Positions 14,708-23,394 of a DNA stretch of 64,000 nt are shown here, one piece after another. Each line of letters opens with the position of its first letter. Position 1 is the stretch's first letter. Below the pieces are notes generated by a model. The model was given only the letters and a program-made list of their open reading frames with translations. It was not told the DNA's origin and searched no databases. A program made the translations under genes and the position numbers. The stretch is taken from NCBI GenBank assembly GCA_963746805.1, contig CAVVCQ010000008.1, forward strand, positions 682,001-746,000. The letters run 5' to 3'. This DNA comes from DATHTC01 sp963746805 (GTDB lineage: Bacteria > Actinomycetota > Thermoleophilia > Gaiellales > Gaiellaceae).

Positions 14708-15880
14708 CTACCACTTCGAGCGGCGGCCCTTCCGACTCGTGTAGACGACGCGCGGACGCGCCATCGTCATCCCCTCGGCCGCGAACTGATCGGTGTGGCC
14801 GAGCTTCTGGGCGACGCGGCTGACGTCGGCCTGCTGGTCGGGCATGACGAAGGTGATCGCCTCGCCGCTGCGGCCGGCGCGACCCGTCCGGCCGGTGCGG
14901 TGGACGTACCCCTTGTCCTCCTCCGGCGGGTCGAAGTTGATCACGTGGGTGATGTGCTCGAGGTCGAGCCCCCGCGCGGCGACGTCCGTCGCGACGAGCG
15001 TCGTGACCTTGCCGGCGTCGAACTGCGCCAGCGCGCGCTCGCGCTGCGACTGGCGCATGTCGCCGTGCAGCGCGGCCGCCCGCACGCCGCGCCGGTCGAG
15101 CTTCTGGACGAGCCGGTCGGCGCCGCGCTTCGTCCGCACGAACACGAGCGCGAGCCCGCGGTCGCGGCCGAGCTCCTCGACGAGCCGGTCGACCTTGGTG
15201 TCGGCCGTGACGGCGATGAAGCGGTGGTCGATGTCGCCCTGGGCATGCTCCTGGGGCGCACCGGCCTCGTAGCGCGAGGCGGCGGTGGTGTACTGCCGCG
15301 CGAGCTCGCCGACCTCGCCGTCGAGCGTGGCGGAGAAGAGCATCGTCTGCCGGTCGCGCGGGAGCTTGCGCATGATCCGCTCGACCTGCGGCTTGAAGCC
15401 CATGTCGAGCATCCGATCGGCCTCGTCGAGGATGAGCGTGCGGACGCGGTCGAGCGAGACGAGCCGCCGCTCCACCAGATCGGTGAGGCGGCCGGGAGTG
15501 GCGATGAGGACGTGCGAGCCCTTCGCGCGCTTCGCCTGCGCGCCGAGCGGTGCGCCGCCGTAGACGGCCGCGACCTTCAGGCCGCGGGCCCTGGCGACAG
15601 CGCTGAGCTCGTCGGAGACCTGGGAGGCGAGCTCGCGTGTCGGCACGAGCACGAGCGCGCTGGGGTTGCCGTCGTCGACGCCGGTGCGCTCGACCACGGG
15701 CACGCCGAAGGCGAGCGTCTTGCCGGAGCCCGTCGGCGCCTTCGCGAGTACGTCGAGGCCCGCGAGGGCGTCCTCGAGCACCATCGTCTGGATCCGGAAG
15801 GGGGTTGTGTAGCCGCGGGCGGTGAGCGCCTCCACGACGGGCGCGCTCACGCCGAGCGCGGCAAAGGACTGCTGAGTCAA
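14708..15880 (-). CDS. DEAD-box RNA helicase
   Basis: 390 residues from TTG 15880 with AGAGGAA upstream. All motifs are in order: Q motif region (FAALGVSAPVVEALTARGYT, FRIQ), motif I APTGSGKT, Ia PTRELA, Ib TPGRL, DEAD in LILDEADRMLDMGFKP, SAT (MLFSATLD), motif IV LVFVRTKRGAD, V VATDVAARGLD and VI HRTGRTGRAGRSG. Short basic tail (TSRKGRRSKW). Similar to RhlE-type helicases that act in ribosome assembly, RNA decay or cold response. Same strand as the upstream O-antigen-ligase-like gene but about 100 nt away. Confidence 0.95.
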   Translation of the reverse strand: MTQQSFAALGVSAPVVEALTARGYTTPFRIQTMVLEDALAGLDVLAKAPTGSGKTLAFGVPVVERTGVDDGNPSALVLVPTRELASQVSDELSAVARARGLKVAAVYGGAPLGAQAKRAKGSHVLIATPGRLTDLVERRLVSLDRVRTLILDEADRMLDMGFKPQVERIMRKLPRDRQTMLFSATLDGEVGELARQYTTAASRYEAGAPQEHAQGDIDHRFIAVTADTKVDRLVEELGRDRGLALVFVRTKRGADRLVQKLDRRGVRAAALHGDMRQSQRERALAQFDAGKVTTLVATDVAARGLDLEHITHVINFDPPEEDKGYVHRTGRTGRAGRSGEAITFVMPDQQADVSRVAQKLGHTDQFAAEGMTMARPRVVYTSRKGRRSKW

Positions 15881-15984
15881 GTGGTTCCTCTCGGTTGTCT
15901 GCGGGTCGAGATCTGCCTGCCCCGCAACTCCAGGAGGAACAGAGAGCCAAATCTCACGGGACGGCACTCCGCCGCCCGTAGCCC

Positions 15985-17445
15985 TCACGGTAGCAGGGCA
16001 ATCGGGCCGTCGCGCTCCGGCGAGCCCCGCGGCGCCAGCGCACCGGCCGTGGCGGCAAGCGCGCCGCCGAGACCCCAGACGACGTACCCGAGCCACGGCA
16101 CGCCGTACGCGTCGGTCTGGATCGCCAGGGCGAGCACGGTCGCGAGTGACGCAGCGACGCCGGCCGCGGCCCACTCGAGCCGACCGGCGCGCGCGAGCAC
16201 GAGGAACAGCGCCACGTTCCACGCGAGGAAGACGGCGAGGCCGAGCACGCCCGTCTCGACGCCGATCTCGGTGTAGTTCGACTCCCCGGCCTTCAGATCG
16301 ACGTCCTCGCGCCGCGCGACCGCACCCGCGTTGCCGAGCCCGTAGCCCTGCGGATGCTCGGCGACGGTCTCGAGGCCCGTGCGCAGGCTCTCGAGGTGGC
16401 TCCGGATCGACGGCTCGTTCAGCGAGGTCGCGCCGCCCTCGACGTCGCCCTGCTCGCGTGCGATCCGCGCCTGCTCGGCCAGCTCGGCCGGGAGGAAGTG
16501 CGTCTCCGGTGCGAGCTCCTGGAACGTCGCGGAGAAGAGGAGCCCGGCCGCGACGACGCCCGCTGCGGCCGCCACCAGCCACGTGCGCCGCTGGATCACG
16601 GCGAGGACGACGAGCCCGCCGGCGAGCGCAAGGACGGCCGAGCGCGAGATCGTGAAGAGGAGCCCGACGAAGGTGAGCGCGGCGAGGACGGCGCCGAGCC
16701 GGCTGCGGAGGAAACCGCCGGCCGCCGCGAGCAGCAGCGCGACGGCGAAGAGGAAGGCGGAGGCCAGCGGGCTCACGAACGTCCCGACGAGGCGCCGGTG
16801 CAGCTCGCCGCCGCCGGAGTTGAAGGCGAAGTTCTCCGGCATCCGCGCCGGGCCGCGGTACTCGAAGCCGAGCTCGTCGCGGAAGTAGCCCGGGACGCCG
16901 GCGTCGCGCCACGTCTCCACGGACACCGTGTACTCCTCGACCAGGCCGATCGCCGCCACGGCGGCGGCGGTGCCGAGGATCGTCCACGCGAGCCGCCGCA
17001 GCTCCGCGCCGCCGAGCACGAGCGAGCGACCCAGCAGGTAGGCGGCCACCGGCGCGAGCGCGTGTCGCGCCGACAGGAGAATCGCGTTCGCGCCCGCCTC
17101 CCCGTCCAGGACGTCCTGCGGGATCAGGGCGTAGAGGACGACGAGCCCGCCGAACCCGAGCGCGAGCAGGTCGACGAGCCCGGGCCGGAACGGCAGCGCG
17201 CGGGCGCGCACTGCGTCGAGCGCGACGCGGCCGAGCGCGGCAGCGAGGAGCAGCTCCTTCCACGCCTGGATCAGGTCGAGCGGGAAGCCGGTGACGCCGG
17301 CGCCGTAGAGCAGCGCCATGACGAGGTTGTGGAACGCGAGCCCGACGGCGAACGCGTAGAGGGCCAGCACCGGCCGGCGCCAGACCGCGACGAGCCCGAC
17401 GGCGAGCGCGGGCAGGTAGACGAGGAGCGCGAGCGCCGAAGCCAT
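15985..17445 (-). CDS. O-antigen ligase/polymerase (Wzy_C) family membrane protein
   Basis: 486 residues from ATG 17445, whose ATG overlaps the preceding stop as TGATG. Eleven or so hydrophobic segments, for example ALALLVYLPALAVGLVAV, APVAAYLLGRSLVLGGAE and LGAVLAALTFVGLLFTISRS. A long extracellular loop (residues ~330-390) contains the Wzy_C-type signature RTGLETVAEHPQGYGLGNAG followed by NYTEIGVETGVLGLAVFLAW. Members transfer or polymerise oligosaccharides across the membrane. Translationally coupled to the methyltransferase gene upstream. Confidence 0.85.
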   Translation of the reverse strand: MASALALLVYLPALAVGLVAVWRRPVLALYAFAVGLAFHNLVMALLYGAGVTGFPLDLIQAWKELLLAAALGRVALDAVRARALPFRPGLVDLLALGFGGLVVLYALIPQDVLDGEAGANAILLSARHALAPVAAYLLGRSLVLGGAELRRLAWTILGTAAAVAAIGLVEEYTVSVETWRDAGVPGYFRDELGFEYRGPARMPENFAFNSGGGELHRRLVGTFVSPLASAFLFAVALLLAAAGGFLRSRLGAVLAALTFVGLLFTISRSAVLALAGGLVVLAVIQRRTWLVAAAAGVVAAGLLFSATFQELAPETHFLPAELAEQARIAREQGDVEGGATSLNEPSIRSHLESLRTGLETVAEHPQGYGLGNAGAVARREDVDLKAGESNYTEIGVETGVLGLAVFLAWNVALFLVLARAGRLEWAAAGVAASLATVLALAIQTDAYGVPWLGYVVWGLGGALAATAGALAPRGSPERDGPIALLP

Positions 17446-18122
17446 CAGCCGTGGCCGAGGCGGAGAAAGACGTCGGTCGCGAAGCGGTACGGCGCGTCGG
17501 GGCCCGTGTCGCGCGCGAGGACGCGGAGCCCCGCGTCCCGGAGCCCGCGCGCCAGCTCGCCGTCCGTCACGCGTGTCCCGCGGAAGGCAGCGGAGCGGTC
17601 CGCTCCGCGCCGCGTCAGCGGGAGCGCGGCCGTCCGCGCGCCGCGCCAGGCGCGGGCCACGAGCCCGGGATCGAGGACGGGCAGCTGCACGAACGCCTCG
17701 CCGTCCGGCGCGAGGACACGGCCGAACTCGCGCAGGTACCCGAGCACGTGGGTGACGCTCGGCAGGTGCTGCAGCACGAGGTAGCAGACGAGCGCGTCGA
17801 CGCTTCCGTCCGCGACCCCCTCGAGCCGCTCGCCTGCGATTGCGCGAAACTCGACCGACGGGAGCGGCACGGCCTCGCGCGCGCGAGAGACCATTGCCGG
17901 CGAGACGTCGAGGCCGAGGACCCGGTCGAACCGCTCCGCGAGCGCGGCGGTCATCCTGCCGGGCCCGCATCCCACCTCCACGGCGAAGCCGCCGCGCGGG
18001 TCGGCACCGAGCCGGCCGAACAGGCCGTCCAGCTCCTCGCGGCCGCGTGCGGGATCGCCGACGTACGTCGCGGTATCGCCGGTTGCGAGCGCGTCCCATG
18101 TCTCGCGCATGTCGCGCTCCAT
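17445..18122 (-). CDS. Class I SAM-dependent methyltransferase
   Basis: 225 residues (ATG 18122; an internal ATG four codons later is possible). SAM-binding motif I FAVEVGCGPGRMTAALAERF, followed by VLGLDVSPAMVSRARE (acidic loop), SVEFRAIAGERLEGV and motif IV-like VDALVCYLVLQHLPS, typical of Methyltransf_11 enzymes. The C-terminal part is variable. Paired with the O-antigen-ligase-like gene, so polysaccharide or lipid modification is a reasonable guess. About 60 nt downstream of a short peptide gene, separated from it by a strong hairpin. Confidence 0.9.
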   Translation of the reverse strand: MERDMRETWDALATGDTATYVGDPARGREELDGLFGRLGADPRGGFAVEVGCGPGRMTAALAERFDRVLGLDVSPAMVSRAREAVPLPSVEFRAIAGERLEGVADGSVDALVCYLVLQHLPSVTHVLGYLREFGRVLAPDGEAFVQLPVLDPGLVARAWRGARTAALPLTRRGADRSAAFRGTRVTDGELARGLRDAGLRVLARDTGPDAPYRFATDVFLRLGHG

Positions 18123-18138
18123 GGCGCGTGAGGGTACC

Positions 18139-18163
18139 CGGGGCGGGCGAGTCGCCCGCCCCG
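18139..18163 (-). terminator. Strong GC hairpin after the 28-residue peptide gene
   Basis: CGGGGCGGGCG-AGT-CGCCCGCCCCG: 11-bp perfect stem with a 3-nt loop, between the peptide stop (18183) and the methyltransferase start (18122). No T-run follows on the minus strand. Likely ends or attenuates the peptide transcript. Confidence 0.6.
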
Positions 18164-18182
18164 CCGGAGGGGCGCCCGAGGC

Positions 18183-18269
18183 CTACGGACCCCAGGGGTT
18201 GCTGCCGACGACCGCGGAGAACGCGGTGACCAGGACGACGCCGACCGCAGCGAACAGCCGACGGGTCAT
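18183..18269 (-). CDS. 28-residue hydrophobic peptide (peptide A), divergent from XRE-TPR regulator
   Basis: ATG at 18267-18269 lies 6 nt after a perfect ribosome site AAAGGAGGT (18276-18284, minus strand), and the frame stops at 18183. The product has a basic N-terminus (MTRRLF), a hydrophobic core (AAVGVVLVTAFSAVV) and a short polar/aromatic tail (GSNPWGP). This is the make-up of exported signalling pro-peptides that are trimmed to a C-terminal fragment. It is divergent from an XRE-TPR regulator 130 nt away and followed by a strong hairpin, so it is probably transcribed alone. Its role as a pheromone for that regulator is inference; a tiny membrane peptide is the alternative. Confidence 0.65.
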   Translation of the reverse strand: MTRRLFAAVGVVLVTAFSAVVGSNPWGP

Positions 18270-18361
18270 GCACCCACCTCCTTTCGGGCGGCGAGATTCG
18301 GTGGTTGCTGCCGATTGTCCTCGGAATGGCGGACATTGCGTGCGTTCCCTCACACGCATCG

Positions 18362-18390
18362 TTGACGCTGGCGTTCCGTCGGCGGAGTAT
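18362..18390 (+). promoter_or_regulatory. Promoter of XRE-TPR regulator A
   Basis: TTGACG (18362-18367), 17-bp spacer, GAGTAT (18385-18390). The GTG at 18400 is 9 nt beyond the -10, so the message is probably leaderless. Confidence 0.6.
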
Positions 18391-18399
18391 GGGAGAGTC

Positions 18400-19726
18400 G
18401 TGACGGTGAGCGGCACACCGGAAGAGACTGTCGGCGCGCGCCTACGGCGGCTCCGGACCGAGCGCGGCCTGTCCCAACGAGAGCTGGCATCCCCCGGGGT
18501 CTCGTACGCCTACATCTCGCGCATCGAGGCCGGGACGCGGCAGCCCTCCGTCAAGGCACTGCGGAAGCTGGCGCGGAAGCTGGGCGTCACGGCCGAGTAC
18601 CTCGAGACGGGCTCGGACATGCGCGAGGACGAGCTGCGCGAGTTGCGGCTGGCACAGGCCGAGCTCGACCTTCGGCTCTCGGAGGAGCCCGGTGCCGCGT
18701 ACGAGCGGCTCCGCGAGCTGCTGGCCGAGGCGGAGGAGGCCGGCGATGTGGTCGCCTCGCGCCGCGCCCGGATCGCGGTCGGCCTTGCCGCCTTCCAGTC
18801 GGGCCGCACCGCCGACGCCGTCACGGCGCTCGAGCGGGCCGTCGAGCAGGACGACGTCTCGCCGACGCTGCGCCCGGACGTCTTCGGCACGCTGGGTCGC
18901 GCGTACGCGATGTCGGGCCGGTCGGCCGACGCGGCAGAGCTCTTCGAGCGCTGTATCGCCATGATCGAGGAGCAGACGCCGTCCGACCTCCCGGCGCGTG
19001 TCCGCTTCTCGACCTACCTGAGCTTCGCCCTCACCGACCTCGGCGACCTCGACCGCGCCGAGAGCGTCCTCCACGACGTCCTCGCCGAGGTGGAGGCCTT
19101 CGTCGACCCGTACACGCAGGTGCGCGTCCACTGGTCGCTCGGCCGCCTCGCGGGCCACCAGGGCCGGCCGCAGGACGCGCTCGACCACCTCCGCCGCGCG
19201 ATCACGCTGCTCGAGGCGACGGAGGACACCGTCCACCTCGCCCAGGCGCACATCTCCTGCGCGTGGTCGCTGATCGAGAACGGCCGCCCCGAGGAGGCCG
19301 GGCCGTACCTCGACGCCGCCGAGCGGCTGCTCGGGCCGAAGCCGCAGCCGAACGACCTGGCGGCGCTGCGCGCGGAGCAGGCGCGGCGGGCCGCGGCGAT
19401 CGGCGACGGCGGGGCGGCGGTCGCGCTACGCGCGCGAGGCGATCGACGCGACCGGCGAGGCGTTCCCCGAGGAGCAGGGCACGGCCTGGCTCGCGCTCGC
19501 CGAGGGGCTCGTGCTCGAGCGCGAGGTGCCCGCGGCGACCGAGGCGTTCCGCCGTGCGGCCGAGGCGTTCGAGCGGGCGCGGAAGCCGAAGGAGGAGGCG
19601 AAGGCCTACCGCTCGTGGGGTCGGCTGCTGCGGAGCGAGGGCCGTGAGGCCGAGGCGCTCGACGCCCTCGAGAAGGCTGCCGACCTCGCCGCACGACGGC
19701 CGGCCGACGTGCGCAGCGAGGCGTGA
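18400..19726 (+). CDS. XRE-family HTH regulator with TPR domain (system A), frame broken near 3' end
   Basis: From GTG 18400 (GTG 18406 also possible). HTH at residues ~10-60: GARLRRLRTERGLSQRELAS, VSYAYISRIEAGTRQPSVKA. The rest is a chain of TPR-like helical hairpins, e.g. AVGLAAFQSGRTADAVTALE, GTLGRAYAMSGRSADAAELF and SLGRLAGHQGRPQDALDHL. Near 19425 the frame shifts; the homology resumes as YAREAIDATGEAFPEEQGTA and ends with FRRAAEAFERARKPKEEAKA through SEA. One extra base in GGTCGCGCTAC explains it. HTH plus TPR is the RRNPP (PlcR/Rgg/NprR) architecture, in which a small peptide binds the TPRs. The divergent 28-residue peptide gene makes this attractive. Confidence 0.85.
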
Positions 19727-20604
19727 CCTCCGTCGAGCGGGCCCTGAAGCCACGCGGGCGCTACTCCCTGCGGCTCACCGCCATGTCGCGCGACGCGACC
19801 CGTCGCTGGGAGGACGACGCCTATACCGCGGCGGTCCGCGTCGGCGACCGCGTCGAGCTCGCCTCGGCTCGGCAGCTGCCGGACGGGACCGTGCTCGTGC
19901 GCGCGGTGAGCGACGACGCCGTCGAGGCGCTGCGGTTCCAGCTCGCGCTCGACGACGACCACGCCGAGTTCCTGCGGCGCTTCCGGCGCGATCCGCTGAT
20001 CGGGCAGGCGACGAGACAGCTCGCCGGGATGCGCCAGGCGCGGGTCGGCTCGGTCGCGCAGGCGCTCCTGCGCGCGTTCTGCGGCCAGCTGATCGAGTCA
20101 CGGCGGGCTCGCGCGATCGAGGGCGCAATCGTCCGGGCGTCGACGCCGACGGTCGCCGGGACGAGGCTCCACGCGCCTCCGAGCGCCTCCGACCTCGGCG
20201 CGCTGGCACCCGCGCGGCTGCGGGCCCTCGGGCTCCACGCCCGGCGCGGCGCCGCGCTCGTCCGCCTCTGCCGGAGCTTCGATCCCGAGCGGCTGCACGC
20301 CGTGCCGACGGCCGACGTCGTGCGGATGCTCGAGCGCGAGCGTGGCCTCGGGCCGTGGTCGGCCGCCGTCGTGTGCCTCGAGGGGCTCGGCCGGCACGAG
20401 CGTGGGCTCGTCGGCGACCTCGGGCTGATGAAGCTGCTCGCGGCGATCCGCGGCCGCTGGGTCGAGGCGTGGGAGACCGAGGAGCTCCTCGCGCCGTACG
20501 GCGACTGGGCCGGCCTCGCGAGCCTCTACCTGCTCAAGGGCTGGAGCCGGGGCCTCCTGCCGCTCCCGTCGCCGCCGCCCGCGCGCTTCCGGCACGCGGC
20601 ATAG
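19723..20604 (+). CDS. AlkA-like DNA-3-methyladenine glycosylase (HhH-GPD)
   Basis: 293 residues from GTG 19723, overlapping the regulator stop as GTGA. N-terminal ~100 residues form an AlkA_N-like beta domain (RYSLRLTAMSRDATRRWEDD). The HhH-GPD part has DPLIGQATRQLAGMRQARVG, GSVAQALLRAFCGQLIESRR, the hairpin LERERGLGPWSAAVVCLEGL and the catalytic Asp in LVGDLGLMKLLAAI. Removes alkylated or otherwise damaged bases. Coupling to the XRE-TPR gene is odd for a repair enzyme and may only reflect tight packing. Confidence 0.85.
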   Translation: MTSVERALKPRGRYSLRLTAMSRDATRRWEDDAYTAAVRVGDRVELASARQLPDGTVLVRAVSDDAVEALRFQLALDDDHAEFLRRFRRDPLIGQATRQLAGMRQARVGSVAQALLRAFCGQLIESRRARAIEGAIVRASTPTVAGTRLHAPPSASDLGALAPARLRALGLHARRGAALVRLCRSFDPERLHAVPTADVVRMLERERGLGPWSAAVVCLEGLGRHERGLVGDLGLMKLLAAIRGRWVEAWETEELLAPYGDWAGLASLYLLKGWSRGLLPLPSPPPARFRHAA

Positions 20605-20624
20605 ACCGCCCCTAGACTCCCGCC

Positions 20625-21452
20625 ATGGCCGTGGAAGCTCGGCGCATCGCCGTCCTCGGCGCCGGCAAGATCGGCGAGGCGCTCATCTCCGGCCTCGTCA
20701 GCTCGGGCTGGCGCGAGCCGGCGGAGCTCTGGGCGACGTCGCGGCGGCAGGAGCGCGTCGACGAGCTCAGCGAGCGCTACGGCGTGCGCGCGACGACCTC
20801 GAACGCCGAGGCCGTGTCGGGCGCGGCGATCGTGGTCGTGGCGGTGAAGCCCCAGGACATCGAGGTGCTCCTCGGCGAGATCGGCGGCCTGCTCGGGGAG
20901 GAGCAGACGGTGCTCTCGATCGCGGCGGCGATCCCGACCTCGCTGATCGAGGGCCACCTGCTCGCGCGCGTGCCCGTCGTCCGCGCGATGCCGAATACGC
21001 CGTCGACGGTGCACGAAGGGATCGCCGGAATCGCGGGCGGCGCGCACGCTGCGGAGGAGCACCTCGCGGCCGCGTCGGAAGTCCTCTTGCACCTGGGCCG
21101 GGTCGTCCGCGTCCCGGAGAACCAGATGGACGCCGTCACCGCCGTCTCGGGCTCCGGACCTGCGTACTTCGCACTGCTGGCCGAGGCGATGATCGAGGCC
21201 GGGATCCTGCTCGGGCTCTCGCGCGAGATCTCGACACAGCTCGTCGTCCAGACGATGCTCGGCACGGCGAAGCAGCTCCGCGACACCCACACGCACCCGG
21301 TCGAGCTCCGCGAGATGGTGACCTCCCCCGGCGGGACGACGATCGCCGCCATCCGCGTGCTCGAGATGGCCGGCGTCCGCGCCGCGTTCCTCAACGCGAT
21401 CCAGGCGGCGATGGACCGCTCGCGAGAGCTCGCGGCCGGCGACCAGCGGTGA
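20625..21452 (+). CDS. proC: Pyrroline-5-carboxylate reductase
   Basis: 275 residues. NAD(P)-binding GAGKIGEALISGLVSSGW, VVVAVKPQDIEVLL, VVRAMPNTPSTVHEG (substrate loop) and the C-terminal signature AVSGSGPAYFALLAEAM with LVVQTMLGTAKQL and MVTSPGGTTIAAI. Full length. Catalyses the last step of proline synthesis. A -10 TAGACT (20613-20618) sits 6 nt before the ATG, indicating its own, probably leaderless, promoter. Overlaps pgl by 4 nt. Confidence 0.96.
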   Translation: MAVEARRIAVLGAGKIGEALISGLVSSGWREPAELWATSRRQERVDELSERYGVRATTSNAEAVSGAAIVVVAVKPQDIEVLLGEIGGLLGEEQTVLSIAAAIPTSLIEGHLLARVPVVRAMPNTPSTVHEGIAGIAGGAHAAEEHLAAASEVLLHLGRVVRVPENQMDAVTAVSGSGPAYFALLAEAMIEAGILLGLSREISTQLVVQTMLGTAKQLRDTHTHPVELREMVTSPGGTTIAAIRVLEMAGVRAAFLNAIQAAMDRSRELAAGDQR

Positions 21453-22120
21453 GCGACGCCGAGATCGAGGTCCTCGACGACCCCGCCGGCGAGCTCGCGC
21501 GACTGCTCGTCGAGGCCGTGCGCGCCGGGCAATCGATCGGGCTCTCGGGCGGCTCGACCCCGCGCCGCGCCTACGAGCTCGCCGCGACGCAGGAGCCCGA
21601 CTGGTCGTCCGCCGAGCTCTGGCTCGTCGACGACCGCTGCGTGCCGGCCGACGACGAGCGCTCCAATGCCCGCATCGTCCGCGAGACCATCCTCGACCGG
21701 CTCGAGCGGGCGCCGCGTGCCGTGCACGTGATCGACGGCGAGGCGCAGCCGGATGAGGCCGCAGCGCGCTACGACGCCGAGCTCGACGGCGCCCGCTTCG
21801 ACCTCGCCGTCATGGGCGTCGGCGCCGACGGCCACACAGCCTCGCTCTTCCCCGGCGGGCCGGAGCTCGCCGAGCGGGAACTGCGCGCCGTCGCGGCCGA
21901 GGCGGGGATGGAGCCGTTCGTCCCGCGCGTGACCGCAACCATCCCGTTCCTCGCCGAGACGGGGCTCATGGTGTACGTCGTCACCGGCGCGGACAAGGCC
22001 GACGCCGTCCGCCGCGCCTTCGCCGAGGAGCCCTCACCGAGCGCCCCTGCGAGCCTCGTGCGCGGCCGCCGCACCGTCGTCCTGCTCGACGCCGGCGCCG
22101 CCTCCGAGTTGCATCCTTAG
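21449..22120 (+). CDS. pgl: 6-phosphogluconolactonase
   Basis: 223 residues from GTG 21449 (GTGA overlap with proC). Characteristic SIGLSGGSTPRRAYELAAT, WLVDDRCVPADDERSNARIV and the active-site segment FDLAVMGVGADGHTASLFPG of the Pgl/NagB-like family. Slightly shorter than average but complete. Hydrolyses 6-phosphogluconolactone in the oxidative pentose phosphate pathway. Co-transcribed with proC by position. Confidence 0.93.
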   Translation: MSDAEIEVLDDPAGELARLLVEAVRAGQSIGLSGGSTPRRAYELAATQEPDWSSAELWLVDDRCVPADDERSNARIVRETILDRLERAPRAVHVIDGEAQPDEAAARYDAELDGARFDLAVMGVGADGHTASLFPGGPELAERELRAVAAEAGMEPFVPRVTATIPFLAETGLMVYVVTGADKADAVRRAFAEEPSPSAPASLVRGRRTVVLLDAGAASELHP

Positions 22121-22137
22121 CTGCAAATCCCTATATA
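22109..22137 (+). promoter_or_regulatory. Promoter with inverted repeat for the 22144 regulator
   Basis: TTGCAT (22109-22114), 17-bp spacer, TATATA (22132-22137). GTG 22144 follows 6 nt later, so the message is probably leaderless. TTGCA-TCCTTAGC-TGCAA covers the -35 and part of the spacer and is a candidate autoregulatory operator. Confidence 0.65.
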
Positions 22138-22143
22138 GAGCGC

Positions 22144-22665
22144 GTGTCCGCCGCCCCCACTGCGCTCACGATCGGCCGCCCCGACCAGCTGAAAGCGCTC
22201 GGCCACCCCCTCCGACTCCGCGTGCTCGAGGTCCTCGGAGAGAGCGGCGAGCAGCTGACGAACCGACAGCTGGCGCAGCGCCTGGGCGTCGACCCGGGGC
22301 ACCTCCACTTCCACGTCCGCATGCTTCTCGGCGCCGGCCTCATCGAGCTCGTCGAGGGCAAGGGCCGCCGGGAGAAGCCGTACCGCGCCGTGGCGAGCAG
22401 CATCCGCGTCGCGCCCGAGCTGATCTCCACCGGCGAGGTCAACGACATGCGGGCGGCCATGCTCGACGCCGTCCAGCGCGGCTGGCAGGCGTACGCCGAG
22501 AAGGGCGAGTTCCGCAGCGCGCAGATCACCGTGCGCATCGACCCCAACCGGATCCGCGACGCCTTCGAGGCGTTCTCCCGGGCGCTCGACGAGTACGAGG
22601 ACGCCGAGCGCGAGCCGATGCTGATCACGGTCTTCGCACACCCGCACGCCGGCGGCGAGAGTTAG
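22144..22665 (+). CDS. Winged-helix (ArsR-type) transcriptional regulator
   Basis: 173 residues from GTG 22144. N-terminal winged helix: PDQLKALGHPLRLRVLEVLG, LTNRQLAQRLGVDPGHLHFH (recognition helix) and MLLGAGLIELVEGKGRREKP (wing). The C-terminal segment has VNDMRAAMLDAVQRGWQAYA and ITVRIDPNRIRDAFEAFSRA, as in HTH_20-type regulators of actinobacteria with unknown ligands. The inverted repeat over its promoter suggests autoregulation. Ends inside a bidirectional hairpin. Confidence 0.88.
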   Translation: MSAAPTALTIGRPDQLKALGHPLRLRVLEVLGESGEQLTNRQLAQRLGVDPGHLHFHVRMLLGAGLIELVEGKGRREKPYRAVASSIRVAPELISTGEVNDMRAAMLDAVQRGWQAYAEKGEFRSAQITVRIDPNRIRDAFEAFSRALDEYEDAEREPMLITVFAHPHAGGES

Positions 22666-22685
22666 TGGCTCTGAGCCACTAACTC
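22659..22685. terminator. Bidirectional hairpin terminator, copy 1
   Basis: Arms GAGTTAGTGGCTC and its exact complement around a single T (13-bp stem). It lies between convergent genes, and its TAG triplets supply the stop codons of both (22663-22665 plus, 22679-22681 minus). An identical 27-bp copy lies at 48579-48605. Confidence 0.7.
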
Positions 22686-23333
22686 GGATACAGCGGCGAC
22701 GAGAGGACCGCGGGGACGATCCCGCGCCGTGTCGCCAGCGTCTGCAGCACGAGCACGGTGTCGGCGACCGGCACGTCCTCGAGGAAGGCCTCGCCGCTCC
22801 TCGAACGAGGCCAGCACCGACTCGACGGCATCGACGTAGCCGGGCACGTCTTCCGCGGCGAGGCACGCGAGCGCGTCCGCGACGGCCGTCGGGAACTCGT
22901 CGTCTTCCGTCCGCAACCCGTCCGCGAGCACGCGTACCTGCTCCCATTCGTCGAGCACCGCATACGCGAGCGTGGCCGCGTATCGGCCGATCGGCGACGA
23001 CGCCACGGCGGCGCCCTCGGCCAGCGTCCAGCGTGCCGCCTCGGTCGCGTCGATCCCCGCGAGCAGCCGCGCCTTCAGCACCGCGATCGGGCGACCCCAG
23101 CTCCCGCGCGGCGCGTCGGCATAGCTCTCCCGGTAGCGCTCAGCGGCAAGGGCGAGCCACGTCCGAGCGCGTTCCTGGTCGCCCGTCATGATCGCCGCGA
23201 GCCCGGCCGCCCAGGCTGCGTTCCCCATCCGGGTCAGCTGGCGCTGCCGCGGGTCCGCGTCGTCCGGGAGCCGCGCCTCGCCGTCCCGGTACCTCGCCTC
23301 CGCCGCCCGAGCCTGCTCGTCCCAGTCCGGCAC
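22679..23333 (-). CDS. Conserved hypothetical helical protein, frame broken
   Basis: From GTG 23333 the protein reads as repeated helices: PDWDEQARAAEARYRDGEAR, RMGNAAWAAGLAAIMTGDQE, RTWLALAAERYRESYADAPR, VLKARLLAGIDATEAARWTL and TLAYAVLDEWEQVRVLADGL, suggesting a TPR-like or four-helix scaffold. At about 22797 the frame shifts and continues as EAFLEDVPVADTVLVLQTLA to PLYPS. One indel would restore about 217 residues. No function recognised. GATACT 7 nt upstream of the GTG suggests a leaderless start. Confidence 0.65.
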
Positions 23334-23394
23334 GGCGCGGAGTATCGCGGACGGGGGTCCAGCAGGTTCGTCGGGGTGCCGATAGCGGCTCGGG

